Below, in pieces: positions 23,466 to 34,386 of a stretch of 64,000 nt of DNA. A model generated the notes under the pieces. That model had not been told where the DNA came from. It saw only the letters and a list, made by a program, of their open reading frames with translations, and made no database searches. The stretch comes from Datisca glomerata (Eukaryota > Streptophyta > Magnoliopsida > Cucurbitales > Datiscaceae). Within the stretch, counting starts at the first letter, position 1. Each line of letters starts with the position of its first letter. The position numbers were made by a program, and so were the translations under genes. The stretch lies in contig QANY01002825.1 of assembly GCA_003255025.1 (NCBI GenBank), positions 124,001-188,000 of the forward strand, read 5' to 3'.

Positions 23466-24664
23466 CTTAAATGGATTTTAAACGAGACCTACTATCGGCT
23501 TAGGGGCAGTTGCTACTAAAATGGGTGTACCCGGAATGGGGTTCCGATTTTGAAATGCATCTGCTATAGCTACTCGATCTCGATCAAATGGCTTTGGATT
23601 TGTCTCTACATCTGGAATATCTGTAAGAGGATATGAAACTCAATATCGATATGAAACTGGAAGGGGTGCTCCATAGCTTCAACTGAGAATGCTTCTAGCC
23701 AGCATCGGTTATGGATCACGCCCATCATCATAACAGTATCTCGGTATGGGGTTGGATCATCGGCCCCTGGTGATGGCTCCCCTTACTAGTAAAGGGAGCC
23801 GGAAGGGATGCTATTGGTGCTATCGGTATTGCTCTCATTATCATCGGCATATATGCCTCCTTTTCTATTAGCGGGGGTCTTTCTCTACTGCAGTTGGTAT
23901 CAACTTCTGGATATGCTTATGCTTTTACTGATGTTTATGCATTCCTTGCTGGATCGAACCCTAAAATGGATAGATTTGATCGGCTTGGCCTCGGGTGGTG
24001 GATCAAATGAACACTCAACTACATCATCACGGCAGCGACGGATGCCCAACCTTTATATCTCTTCTTTCTCAATAAAGGAGGGGTGGACTCTAAAAGACTC
24101 CTCCGATCGGTTCTGACAGTCTTTTCTTCACCTTCTCTTCTTGGCATGATCCAGGCATTCAAGCTAGCAGATCAAAACATTGGTTCTCATCCCCAACCTT
24201 GGGAGAGGAGAGTTAGTCGGTTGCTTGAAATGCGGTTATGTCGAGTGGACTAAAGTCAAGTGGAAAGTGGAATCGTCTAATGTATAAGAAAAGCACGCTT
24301 GCTTTTCTTGTTTCACTCTGCTTCTTAGTTGAGGCACCACTGCGTCTGCGTGTTCTCATCTAAGAAAGATGTACAGTGCTTGCGAAGCGAACTTGCGAAG
24401 GACCAACGACGAGCTATATAGAGGATAAGAGAAGGAATCCCTTGTATATTCAAAAAAAGAAAGTGTCCAGGGGTTGAAGTTCAGTTTCTTTTTTTTGTCT
24501 GAATATTCAGGTGCTAAGACCATTCCAATGCTCCCTTTCTCCATGCATAAACTGCACCGGATAAGCTAGTACGAAAATAATGTATATAAATAGAGAACGG
24601 ATACGCCCAATACATTAGAAACTCATTGCCCATGGATAAAGACTGTTTTGACATAAAAAACTGA
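23466..24664. other. Spacer
   Basis: The mitovirus similarity stops abruptly at about 23465. The following 1.2 kb has no recognised gene. Open frames at 23808 and 24356 are unassigned. Confidence 0.35.
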
Positions 24665-24885
24665 CAGTAATGTCATAATAGTGTGGATTCAAAATTGTAA
24701 CCTCCCATTGCTCTATCTCTGATAGCATACAGTTCGATAAGAAAGATAGAAAGAGATATAGTGTGTTGTGAGGGTGATTGTAAATCACTAGGTAGCTAGC
24801 CTTTACTTAACTCGACCCAAGCAATGCCCAAAGAATCCCATGTCTTTCTTGGTTGGACCAACCCAACCAGCGATTTCTGACAAGT
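24665..24885 (+). repeat. Upstream repeat shared with cox2 (copy before nad9)
   Basis: This segment is repeated in reverse orientation at about 42182-42412. Shared blocks include TTGTAACCTCCCATTGCTCT, AAGAAAGATAGAAAGAGATA, GTAAATCACTAGGTAG and CTTTACTTAACTCG. By eye roughly nine positions in ten agree. Relative to gene direction both copies sit just upstream of a respiratory gene (nad9 here, cox2 there), so the repeat probably carries a promoter or 5' UTR. Confidence 0.75.
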
Positions 24886-24940
24886 CTTTCTTAATTTGTA
24901 GAGTAAGAAGCGGAACTACAAGAAAGATGTCTTTATCTTT

Positions 24941-25409
24941 ACAGATAACCAATCCATTTTCAAATATAGTTGGGAGACTCTCCCCAAGAAATGGGTAAAA
25001 AAATGGAAAGATCGGAACATGGGAATAGACCTGATACTAATACGGACTACCTATTTCAATTGTTATGCTTTCTTAAATTGCATACCTATACAAGGGTTCA
25101 AGGTTCGATCGATATTTGCGGAGTTGATTATCTCCGGTAGTCAGTCTATTTCCATTAGCTGGCCGGTGGGAGCGAGAAGTTTGGGATATGTTTGGTGTTT
25201 CTTCTATCAATCATCTGGATCTACGGTATATATCAACACATTATGGTTTCGAGGGTCATCCATTACGAAATGACCTTCCTCTGAGTGGATATGTGGAAGT
25301 ACGCTATAATGATCTAGAGAAACGTGTGGTTTCTGAACCCATTGAGATGACCCAAGAATTTCGCTATTTTGATTTTGCTAGTCCTTGGGAACAACATAGC
25401 GACGGATAA
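24941..25409 (+). pseudogene. nad9: nad9 pseudogene (NADH dehydrogenase subunit 9), internally deleted
   Basis: The parent is a complex I peripheral-arm subunit (NuoC/30 kDa type), normally about 190 residues. The 5' part matches from the second codon (DNQSIFKYSWE), but the first codon is ACA, which editing cannot turn into AUG. An A run near 25000 has seven A where eight keep the frame, giving a frameshift. After GATTAT at about 25133 the sequence jumps to the TCTCCGGTAGTCAGTC region, so roughly 100 bp of the middle is missing, apparently between short matching bases. The 3' third is open (MFGVSSINH through [13 protein letters not shown] and TAA) and well conserved. Overall it is a clear relic; a working nad9 would have to lie elsewhere. 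Confidence 0.9.
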
Positions 25410-26162
25410 TTAAGAATCAGAATAGGTCCAGTCCATGGGACAAATCAATAGGAAATGCTATTTTCTTTGTAAGAATAGAAAGAAGAAACTTGTATGAAAT
25501 GAAAGAGTTTCGCGGGAATTGTCTTGATCGTCTACTATCATTGAGAAATAGGAAGAAGTGTTATCAAAGGATTTCCTGCAATTCTTCCCAGTATGGAATG
25601 AGTAAATAATCAAGCTACAAGTCTTGATCTATACAAAACGCACTGGGTTTTTATCTTTCTTTCAGCTTCATTGATAGCAGAAGTACTCTATAGGGGCGCT
25701 AGCGCTTTACTAAAATAATAGAAAGTCAAGGGGCTTGAAAAACGTAGTAATAGGCTGCTACTCTAGGATCGCTTCACTTCTTCAAGCTCTGCCCCTTATT
25801 GAAAGCTAAAGCGCTAACGCGCCTTATATTATTTAGTAAAGCAACCTTTCGCGCTAGGCGCTCACGTTTTTTGTCTGGGTGGAAGCTGGCGGCAGGGCTC
25901 GCTTAACCGGATATACGGAATTGGGATCTCTCTCGCATGAAACTCTTTCTATTAGGAAAGCCTTGCTTATTGAAAGGGATGCTTGTTTATAACCCTTTTG
26001 GCTCATAAGTAAGTAAGTTGTTGGTAGGAGCGGCAGGATGATTAAATCAAATAAAGAATAAAAAGAGAACAAATGGCAAGATCCATTTGATATCGATGGA
26101 GGAAATAATGATTTTGAAATAGGGTAGGGATTCTTTATAATGACCACCGTAGACCAATTGAA
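25410..26162. other. Spacer with an inverted pair of GCGC repeats
   Basis: No gene recognised. The copies at 25690-25715 and 25803-25842 are inverted relative to each other. The chloroplast-like segment begins at the end of this spacer with trnP. Confidence 0.4.
25690..25842. repeat. Inverted pair of GCGC repeat family members
   Basis: The left arm reads GGGGCGCTAGCGCTTTACTA. The right arm holds AAAGCGCTAACGCGCC followed by TTATATTATTTAGTAAAGC, the same element reversed. The interior has CTTCACTTCTTCAAGCTC, the reverse of a motif near 11820. The pair could form a large stem-loop or serve as a recombination site. Confidence 0.65.
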
Positions 26163-26237
26163 AGGGATGTAGCGTAGCTTGGTAGTGCCTTTTGTTTTGG
26201 GTATAAAATTTCACGGGTTACAATCCAGTTATTCCTA
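26163..26237 (+). tRNA. trnP: tRNA-Pro (UGG), chloroplast-derived, degenerate
   Basis: Matches chloroplast trnP-UGG: start AGGGATGTAGC, anticodon loop with TTTTGGG, and end ATTCCTA. The T arm is altered. The T loop reads TTACAAT instead of TTCAAAT, and pair 51-63 is G-A. It lies in chloroplast order before trnW. It is probably not functional. Confidence 0.75.
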
Positions 26238-26396
26238 CCTATTACCTCTCCTCTGGACAGTAACGAGGGATCCATTGAGATCGATTCAAATTGGACATAC
26301 AAAATCTTTCATTTAATGAGACTATATGCATGCAAGATGTATTGGGGGTGCTAAAATCATCCTTTTCTTTATAGTCCTATCTACTATGATAAGAAA

Positions 26397-26470
26397 GCGC
26401 TCTTAGTTCAGTTCGGTAGAACGTGGGTCTCCAAAACCCGATGTCAGAGGTTCAAATCCTACAGAGCGTG
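26397..26470 (+). tRNA. trnW: tRNA-Trp (CCA), chloroplast-derived, T stem damaged
   Basis: Chloroplast-like trnW-CCA from GCGCTCTTAGTTCAGT to GAGCGTG, with the anticodon loop CTCCAAA. The 5' half of the T stem reads AGAGG where GTAGG would pair with CCTAC, leaving two mismatches. Angiosperm mitochondria normally use such a chloroplast-type trnW; this copy may not fold properly. Confidence 0.85.
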
Positions 26471-26588
26471 ATTCCGTTCTTGTTAGGTCTAATTACAATG
26501 AAAGAACTTCACTAACTTGAACAACAACGTGAATTGGACCTCCTGTGGATTAAAGAAAGGAGGAGATAAAAAAAGAGATGTTAATTAA

Positions 26589-26702
26589 TCAAAGGTCCAA
26601 CTGATCATCACGTTTGTATTGTAAATAGGCAGTTACGCATAATCAAGCCAAAAGAAGAGGAATTAGACCTAACGTGATTCAAAATATAAAAACTTCAATA
26701 TT
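26589..26702 (-). pseudogene. petG: petG pseudogene (chloroplast cytochrome b6f subunit V)
   Basis: On the minus strand, codons matching the 37-residue chloroplast petG run from IEVF to YLQY, then DQLDL and TGA. The start ATG is lost. Two Gly codons have become TGA (about codons 8 and 20). It lies between trnW and petL as in chloroplasts. It has no function in mitochondria. Confidence 0.85.
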
Positions 26703-26859
26703 TTGATTTGTTTGAAAGGGGAAAAAATATGGTTCCAAATCTAAATAAACATAAAAATAGCCCATGAATCTGAATTGGCAATTGACGCTGGAAGGAAAAT
26801 GGAACTCTTGAATTTCTCACAGAAAGATTCATTTTGATGAATTGTTCATTCAATTCATT

Positions 26860-26959
26860 TCGAATAAGTCGTATCTTGCTCAGACCAATAAAGAGAGCTG
26901 GGGTTATAAGAGTTTTAAGCCGCCAATATAAAACCAAAATAACTAGTTATAGTAGGCAT
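26860..26959 (-). pseudogene. petL: petL pseudogene (chloroplast cytochrome b6f subunit VI)
   Basis: Starts ATG CCT ACT ATA ACT (MPTITSYFGFILAA). A one-base insertion then shifts the frame, followed by TPALFIGLSKIRLI in the new frame. The normal TGA stop after the final Ile is CGA, so the frame runs on. It is a clear relic of the chloroplast gene. Confidence 0.85.
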
Positions 26960-27652
26960 GAAGGAGCTAAATTATCTACGTAATTATTATATCTTGAAAA
27001 TCTCATAATTGTTTTTAAAAAACTGACCTAAGTTTCCATTTTTGCAAGATAAGAAAAAAGACCAATTTACTTTAATTCATCAGTCATTCTAATTATAGAC
27101 GGCACTAACAAAGATAGAGTGATGAGGTAAAATAAAATGGATTCATGATCTGTTACATCTACCCATCCCGTGATTCCGAATCAACAGACCCCATTACCGG
27201 AGAAATGGCAACTCTTTTTTAAAGAAATAGAATAGTCAAAATAATTGTATCGAATACATTTGATATTTTGAAACGAAGAACGACCAACTAAGACTTTGAC
27301 TTTACTTTCACTCATTAGATTCAGTAGTAGGTTTATTAATTGCACATAATATCTCGAATAAGAAGAAATTATCGCACGACAGGAATTTGAGGAATTTTCT
27401 ATTGAATGGTACATGATTCTACATCGACAAGCAAGAAGAAAGAAATTATCTAGCGCTTCATTTCGATACTGATTGTGACATTGCTTGTGTCAGAAGAAGG
27501 ATAGCTATATTGATTCAGTTTACTCTAAAGAGACCCTTGGTACCATATTTACGATCTTACAAAGATAAAATTTTAGTTCATTTCCATTTACAGATCTTAT
27601 CTTTTATGGAATCGATCCCCTTTTTACTTTACAAGAATATGTGGAGCTCGGC

Positions 27653-27901
27653 ATGTGTGGAAGCACAAGAGAACGTTCTTTTGTAGATATTCTTACGAGT
27701 ATTCGAGACTGGGTCATTCATATCATGACTATACCTTCTCTATTCATTGTAGGTTGGTTATTCGTCAGCACGAGTTTCTCTTACGATTTATTTTGAAACC
27801 CTCATCCAAACGAGTATTTTACAGAAAGTCGACAAGGAATTCCATTAATAACTGGCCGTTTTGATCTGGAACAACTCGATGAATTTAGTAGATCTTTTTA
27901 G
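27653..27901 (+). pseudogene. psbE: psbE pseudogene (cytochrome b559 alpha)
   Basis: From ATG TGT GGA AGC to the conserved end EFSRSF and TAG, colinear with chloroplast psbE. One Gly codon is TGA about halfway, and one codon (Ser in DSLEQ) is deleted, so the length is 249 bp instead of 252. The haem His in the WVIH segment is still present. It is followed after 9 bp by psbF, as in the chloroplast operon. Confidence 0.9.
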
Positions 27902-27910
27902 GAGGACCCC

Positions 27911-28030
27911 ATGACTATAGATATAACCTATCCAATTTTTACTGTGTGATGGTTGGCTGTTCACGGACTAGCTGTACTTACCCTTTTTTTGGGTCAATAT
28001 CAGCAATGCAGTTCATCCAAAGAGAAACCT
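27911..28030 (+). pseudogene. psbF: psbF pseudogene (cytochrome b559 beta)
   Basis: ATG ACT ATA GAT and the PIFTV and WLAVHGLAV blocks identify psbF. The codon before WLAV is TGA (Arg in the family). One T is missing from the run that encodes the FFLG stretch, shifting the frame. The usual stop after the Ile-Gln-Arg end is lost. Confidence 0.88.
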
Positions 28031-28048
28031 AATCTGAATTATAGATAT

Positions 28049-28156
28049 ACGACACAATCAAACCCGAATGAACACAATGTTGAATGAAATCGTGCCAGGG
28101 GATTCTGACTTCTTTTTTTACTTGCTGTTTTCTTTTCCTATTATTTCTTCAATTAA
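28049..28156 (+). pseudogene. psbL: psbL pseudogene
   Basis: Starts with ACG ACA CAA TCA AAC CCG AAT GAA; ACG starts in psbL are known in chloroplasts. TGA appears at codon 13. The middle is diverged and the length is 108 bp instead of 117. The end, TTC TTC AAT TAA, is recognisable. Confidence 0.8.
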
Positions 28157-28288
28157 GAGAAGAAAAGATAATTGTAAAATAATAGGAATTCTCTTATCCC
28201 ATTTGGAAGGATATCATCTCAAAATTATCCATGACTTTTTATGTCTCTAGCATGACCACTTGATAAAATGTGGAGGGAAGTGGGGTAA

Positions 28289-28411
28289 ATGGCCGATACT
28301 ACTGGAAGGATTCCTTTTTGGCTGATAGGTACTGTAACTGGTATTCCTGTGATCGGTTCAATAGGTCTTTTCTTTTTCGGTGCATATTCAGGATTGGGTT
28401 CATCCTTGTAG
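28289..28411 (+). CDS. psbJ: psbJ, complete chloroplast-type frame in the MTPT
   Basis: A 40-residue frame, [20 protein letters not shown] at its start and AYSGLGSSL at its end, of normal psbJ length with ATG and TAG. It would encode a small photosystem II membrane subunit, which has no role in mitochondria. It is the only chloroplast gene in this segment without a stop or frameshift. Given its small size this is best read as chance survival, not selection. Confidence 0.85.
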   Translation: MADTTGRIPFWLIGTVTGIPVIGSIGLFFFGAYSGLGSSL

Positions 28412-30085
28412 TAATCGGATGAACTGGGTTGTACCTGTTCCGATTCAAAATGACAAAAGAACCGGGCAGCGGGCAGCATCGAGAGCCCCAAAGAGGAAAG
28501 GGGCAGGAGCACTCGACCCTTTAGAAATGAACAAAGATTCTTTTCTCCTATTCTTTCTTGTCAAAATCAGAGGAAGAAGTTTCGAATAGGAACTGAAAGG
28601 CGTGGGTGCAGTAGATGTTTGAAAGACTATATTGAACTCAAATCTTTCATCCCTTCATCCCAGTTTCGAAATAGGCTGTGTCGAGACTCTAATTATAGCT
28701 TTCGGGTTCTTTGCCCAGCCAGTCACCCCTGTGTGGGAGGGGTCAAGCTTGGAGACTTCTCATTTGTGGGGAATCAAACTATCACGCAACTTGCATTCCG
28801 GTTCTACATATCAAATTAGGGAGTTTCAGTTTTCTAAGGATTCCCTATTGCTAGCATAGCAAGGACTAAAGAAAGCATAGTTGCACAGAAATTGCCTGCC
28901 GGCTGTTGGTTTAATTAATTTAAAATTGATTTATTAACGAGATGGCTATCAAAGATTTTCCTATCTTTTTTCAGCCGCCTTCAACAATGAGATTTCAAAA
29001 GATGATTCTTTCTCTACTGCTTCCTAACGAATGATTGATAGGAAAGGATTGCCTGGGCTTCCCTACATCTGATCGACTCATACCTCCCAGCCATGTCTCC
29101 AGGATCTCATTCAATAGATCCAACCGGGTACATAGAGGAGTTCGTCTCCCACTTCCTTTGCTCCAATGGCACCAAATAGCAAGAATTTGAGATAGAAATA
29201 AAGATTGGTTGGTGGGCTCTTTGTTTAAGCCCCCTATCACAACAAGGCAGATAGCAGAAAGGTGAGCAGCTATAGCTTCATTCTTCATCTTCCTCTCGCT
29301 ACCGGATGAGTTCACTCTACCCACCTATGATGGATGGGATTGGATTCAATCCACCCTTAGGCCTTGGAGGAGCATATATTGAGATAGGATTGAATGTCAT
29401 GCCCCTAAAAAGCCAGGTAGCATTAGGAGAATAGGTAGGCCTTGTTAGTAGCACATTATTAGGAATGGATTCTATCAATGGATTCCTCTTGACTCTTGGA
29501 TCCACTGGGCGAGTGGAAGACATTGAGAAGGGCTTCACATCCCTTGCAGGGCTTTGAGGTTGATGAAAGTTGCGCTTCTCTGATTTTTAATTCCTGGAAA
29601 AAAAGAATGCCTTGAGGCGGAGGATTGTACTTGGAAATGGAATCTCTGTCCCCCTCACACTATATTTTGAATTAGGGGCTTGCCTCTTTCTTTCTCTACC
29701 TCCTGTGTCTATCTCCTGTTAAGTGTGCTCCTTGCCACGCTACTCTTACAGCAACTGTAACTGTGTGACTAAGAACAATAGTACCAGTTCGTGCATCAGT
29801 GATTCAAGTGCAGTGCCCAGAAACGGTTCAAAGATTTATGGCGACATAAATTTACCAAGAGATCTATGGGAAGTAATTAAAAAAAAATCATCAAGTAAGT
29901 TAAGTGGCCGCCTTAGTTTCATAAGCTAAAGCACCGGTCTTCTTATCAACATCAGAAGCAATCCAATGGGAGTCTCTTGGGTTCTCATCTATGATTGACT
30001 TGGGTATGTATACCTTGGATTCTCTCTGGAGACATGCCTATCGTATGCCCACAGCGTTACAACTAGAGTTTTGCTTCGCATCAAA
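28412..30085. other. Spacer
   Basis: No gene recognised. Frames of 60-110 codons at 28619, 28995 (minus) and 29317 (minus) have no family signature I know. Confidence 0.35.
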
Positions 30086-31540
30086 CAACTCATCATGTGC
30101 GTATTATGAATTCATCTTCCAAGCGTCATTCTCAATGGTTTTTTTACATTTACACTGGGGATACCCATCATATGACGAGCAATCCGGCTGTATTTGTCTC
30201 ATCCTCGCCGTACCAAGGAAAAAGTGTTGTCTTCACTGGTGACCACACCCCACTCTCTATTTCAGACATTGGTACGATCTCTTTCTTTATCATTTCCTTC
30301 TGGCAATCTTCTTCATCTCAATGATGCTATGTTGGTTCCTAAAGTTAGTCTCTAAAAAAATTGGATCGGTTGAACAACTTTGTGATGATCGCCAAAGCTA
30401 TGCCATCTTTACTCCGACTTCCTTTGTGTTGTCAAGGATCTACACACACATAATGTCATAGCTATAGGGTGCCGCTCGTAGCCAACCCATATATGCTTTA
30501 GACCTGCATTCTCCTCTGATTTTTTTGTGGCTTCTTCATAACAAAGAGCTTCCTGATCTTTGGCAACTAAGGGTTTATAGAGGTCTTCTTGTTGGCTGTT
30601 AGGTCTTCGACTACATTGAACAAACTAGAACGCCTTCAATTGCTTCCTGCATCTAATAGTTCTTCATTCTCTTCTTGGTTTAGCTGCTAGCTGGCCAAAC
30701 ACGGGCAACACCTATGAATTCCAATCTTCTGATTGTTTAAATTTCATTAGCCCTTTTGTATTCTGATGTATGGGGCCCCTCGCCCGTGCCTTCTCTCTGG
30801 TTATCGCATTCCTTTCTTAGATTTAATTCATAGGGGGTTAGTTCAAAGCTCATTTATGGAATTTTTTATCAGTTCTCCTGTCCATATACCTCACAAATGT
30901 CGTCGCAGAAAGGAAGCATAGACACATATCAGAGAAATGGCTCTTGCTCTGATGTTTGACAGCCGTGTCCCCCTATAACGTAAGGTAAGTGGCCCTATGT
31001 TAATTGGGTGCCCTTTCCATCACGGTCTTTATCATCAACCCTATGCTTGGCAATATGACTCTATATCAGTGTCTCTTTGGATCGCCACCTGATTATGAAA
31101 GTCTTATACTTTTCTTTTATGCTATACTTATATACTTGCCCAGCTAAGTCAGAAGCTTGCACCTTGTTCAAATAGATGTTTATTAAAGGGGCAAGCTTCG
31201 GCTCAGAAAGGCTTTCGATGTTTTGATCCTTCTTCTCGTTCTCTCCATCCCAGCATCTTACCTTCCATAAGCACGAGTTATTCTACTCCCCCTAATTTTA
31301 GTAGGCGCCTATTCGATCAGCATCTTCTGGATCTTCTTCACCAGTGGTTTTTTTACGCCTCCCGTGCATCAGGGTCGCAACCCTCTATTGAGCAGCCTGC
31401 ACTTGCACCTCGGTCTTCTAATAAGAAAGAGTATCCTGCATCTTTATCATCTTCTAGTAACGACCAATTGCCTACGGATTCTCCTTCATCCTCTATCGCA
31501 GCAGAGCCATCTCCATCTCGACGCTTGAATGGTTTTCCCC
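30086..31540 (+). mobile_element. Ty1/copia retrotransposon fragment, protease to integrase
   Basis: The start reads a copia protease region, with TGDTHHMTSNPAVF and SSSPYQGK. A block with FTPTSFV follows, then YALDLHSPLIF and HNKELPDLW, the GAG-pre-integrase region. Integrase remnants are visible as an ALALMFDSRVPL stretch and a KGFRCFDPSS-like stretch in other frames. A Ser/Pro-rich linker ends at about 31540. Many stops are present. The RT-RNase H part is not adjacent; the fragment at 20065 is the complementary half of such an element but need not be the same copy. Confidence 0.75.
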
Positions 31541-33904
31541 GACCCTGATGCAAAGGAAAAGTGCTTTCTTTAAATCGGGCTTGGGACATTCGACGAAAAA
31601 GGATGACCCAATGTTCTGCCTCCCAAAAAGGCCCGGATCTCCTATTTCTTTATAGGAAAATCGGCCCGCCACGAGGAAAAAAATGTGTCCAGGAAGGCTA
31701 TGTGAATAGGGTCTTTAAGCCCTAACCCAACATCTATTAGTTCAATCAACATACGTTTCAAAAAAAATGGTGAAGCCGTATAGCCATTTCAGCCTTACTC
31801 CCTATTCTCTCTTAAATAAAGCTATGAAAAAACTAGAGTAATGTGGAATGCCTTTTTCCATTCCTGTGAGCTGTAGAGTTAGTTATCCCTTCTCCTCCCT
31901 GGTATTCCTCCACACTATGAGATGTGGGATCAACCCCGCGAGCCCTTCCTCTTTCTACATCCTTTTGGATGAGAAGGCATGCCTATCCATCTTTTATCCA
32001 GCCTTTACTCCACTATCAACCACCAGAATGGTTATTTTTCCTGCCTCGCTTTCCTCTCCCGTAGCAAGAGCTCGTTCGCCAAGTCTGAACTCCCACTTTC
32101 TCATCCATGACGGCTCTCTTCGATGCTAGCAACCACCTTTTACCCTTTTCCATGCTTCTTTCAATTTCCTTACATTCTAGCTGAAAGAGAGACTTTACCT
32201 TTACTTAGAGAGGGGCAGCGGTACCACGCTCTTCCATGCTCGTAGGTTGACTTCTCTATGCATCTTGACTAAGGTCTCACAAACGTGCACTTCCCTTATG
32301 CATTCTGCCGCTTCACTAATGTGAATATGTTATACAGAAGGGTGGGTTGGTTATATACTCTTATGCGCGTTCCTTCTCCGAACCTTTTGATATTTATTGC
32401 CCCCTAACTATAGATCAGATCCACCGGATGAGAAACTCAATTCCGCACTGCTGCTGAGTCATCGGACTTATCCACCAAGGGATTCCTGGAATTTCTACCA
32501 AAGCTAGGCAGATAGATGGACTCATTCCCCATTGCTAAGCGAGAGCAAGAAAAAAAATCAAATGATTTTTTTAATCAGCGCCCCCCTTTTAGGTATGCTG
32601 GTACTAAGAGTCCTCTCACTACCAACCAACAGACATCATTTGGCTGGGTCTTGCCGGTATCAACAACAAGAAAAAAAATAAGCAAATGGAAACAACAACT
32701 AACTATGGCTCTTGGCCCAGACAACGTCCTAGGCGTAGGGGAGATCAGAGCAAGAGGGAACGCCTAGATGGCATTTTTCTTCCTGGGCTGCAGTAAGTAG
32801 ATCGAGAGGTCGCGCCGCCCCTTGTCCCCGAATAAGGGGAATATGTTCTCAAACTCTTTTGCTCCAACCTGACCTAGCTGGCGAGCGATCCTAGTTCACA
32901 GTAGAGAATAAGACAAAAAGCCAGTGTACCTTTGTTCGCTTCTTCTCCACCAAGCACATAATTTTAAGGATAACTGTAGGTCAGTGGCTACCTAAGGAAA
33001 CTCTGATTCGATCCACCCCCCAGTTGGGAGGCATGTACCTCATCCCGATCACAAGAAGAGGTTCACCATGATGAGGGTACATCTTTTTTTCCCTTCCAGA
33101 AAGAATGAAATGCATAGGGGACCATCCTTTTGTTGCAGCATGCTCCTGAGATTTACAGATTTGTAGGGGGCCTCAGGCCCTACTTAGTTTCGTAAGCCTT
33201 TGTCATTGTCAGTTACCTAAGTAGGGCCTTTTGAAGAATCTTAAGTAGTCTATTAGTGGTGCGAAGCAGCTTTGCTCATTTTCACTAAGGGTGCGAAAGG
33301 TTAGACCTTAGAAAGTCAGCGGATAAAGGTTATTCTATCTAGGTATGGCGTTCCCCCTTGACTCTCCTAACGCCGAGCTAAGTGACTTTGTAACCTTTGC
33401 GTAGCGTAGTAGAATGAAGGCTACGCATTGACGCTCTCTTCTCTATTAGCCTAAGCATCTTCGCTAACTTGCTTGCCCACTGTACTATACCCTACTATAC
33501 AATACATTAGTAGGGTAGGCTAGGCTAACTCAGCCGCTTACTTCTACTAATGTAGGGCTAAGTAGCGCCTTTTCCTTTATGTCCTTAGTAGCGTTGACAA
33601 AGAAGAACTGACGATTAAAAGACAGTGATTATATATATAAATATATATAGGCCAGCTTAAGAAGATACCCTTCCTCTTGATCTGAGGTACGAAGAGAAAT
33701 ATCTCCTTTTAATGACTTCCACTTATAGATCCCGGCCCAGAAAAGTGACCGACCAAGGCCCTATTGATGAATGAAAGAAAGGGTTTATGAGCCCTAGCCC
33801 TGTAAGCCCACACCTGTGTAAAGTAGATCGTTCAACACCTGCGGCACAAACCCATTTTTGACCTATTGGTCCTAGTATCATAGGCGACCGAACGACCGCC
33901 CCCT
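31541..33904. other. Spacer, ending in the 5' half of trans-spliced nad1 intron 1
   Basis: No gene recognised from 31541 to about 33700. On the minus strand the sequence from 33904 downward starts GGGGGCGGTCG and lies directly after nad1 exon 1. It should be the 5' half of the trans-spliced nad1 intron 1; its far end is not visible. An AT-rich stretch and a CCCTACTA/TAGTAGGG hairpin (33490-33515) are present. Confidence 0.45.
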
Positions 33905-34292
33905 AATTACTAGACCAACCTGCTATTATAATTCCATAAACACCTAGCAAAGATATGGCAAACAAATAAAGTAGCCTTATGTTCGGATCTGACAATACCA
34001 TACCATAATCAAAATGTACAATGGCCCGAGCGACCAGAATTAACATAAATGTAGCCACTCGAGCCATTCTAAAAAGGGAGATATTAGCACTACTTTGTGA
34101 AATAGGTTCTTTTAGAATCAATTTCTAACCATCTGCTAGATATTGTAACAATCCGAATGATCCCACTACATCAAGACCCTTTCGACGTTGGACAAAAGCC
34201 ATTACTTTACTTTCAGCTAGCACTAAAAAGGCTACTCCTAGTAGAAGTGGTAGAATTATTCCAAATATTTCCACTGGAACAGCTATGTACGT
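33905..34292 (-). pseudogene. nad1: nad1 exon 1 with in-frame stop (NADH dehydrogenase subunit 1)
   Basis: Exon 1 of the complex I membrane subunit at the base of the peripheral arm, NuoH family. The start is ACG at 34292, made AUG by editing in plants, followed by [17 protein letters not shown]. The exon is colinear over 129 codons to IIIAGWSSN, then passes into intron sequence. Codon 56 (34125-34127) is TAG where the family has Leu (TTG). It is a transversion that editing cannot undo. Arg28 in the AERKV segment is Ser. The next exon is absent, as expected for a trans-spliced gene. With the stop this copy cannot make NAD1. Confidence 0.9.
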
Positions 34293-34308
34293 TTTTGATT
34301 TTCTATTC

Positions 34309-34386
34309 ACTCATGGTTTGGCCTAGTCGACCCGATCATGATATTTCACTCATGATCTGGCCCGGTCGACCCAATCATGATATTAA
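34309..34386 (+). repeat. 39-bp tandem duplication upstream of nad1
   Basis: Two adjacent 39-bp units, 34309-34347 and 34348-34386. Both run from ACTCAT through a GTCGACCC core to ATCATGATATT. The few differences in the body are all transitions. The pair lies about 17 bp before the ACG start of nad1 exon 1 on the minus strand, so it is in the leader or promoter region. Confidence 0.85.

Larger units (their letters stand above)
26163..28411 (+). other. Chloroplast-derived segment (MTPT) trnP to psbJ
   Basis: Gene order and orientation are those of the chloroplast large single copy region: trnP and trnW on plus, petG and petL on minus, psbE, psbF, psbL and psbJ on plus. Spacers between them also look chloroplast-like. 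All members except psbJ carry inactivating changes, so the transfer is old. The left flank is unclear; the right end falls just after psbJ. Confidence 0.9.

Noticed and set aside
28225..28512. A 95-codon minus-strand frame
   Set aside because: It is the reverse of psbJ and flanking sequence; psbJ on the plus strand has full family identity.
33490..33515. CCCTACTA/TAGTAGGG hairpin considered as a transcript terminator
   Set aside because: The loop is 10 nt, no gene ends nearby, and plant mitochondria do not use simple hairpin terminators.
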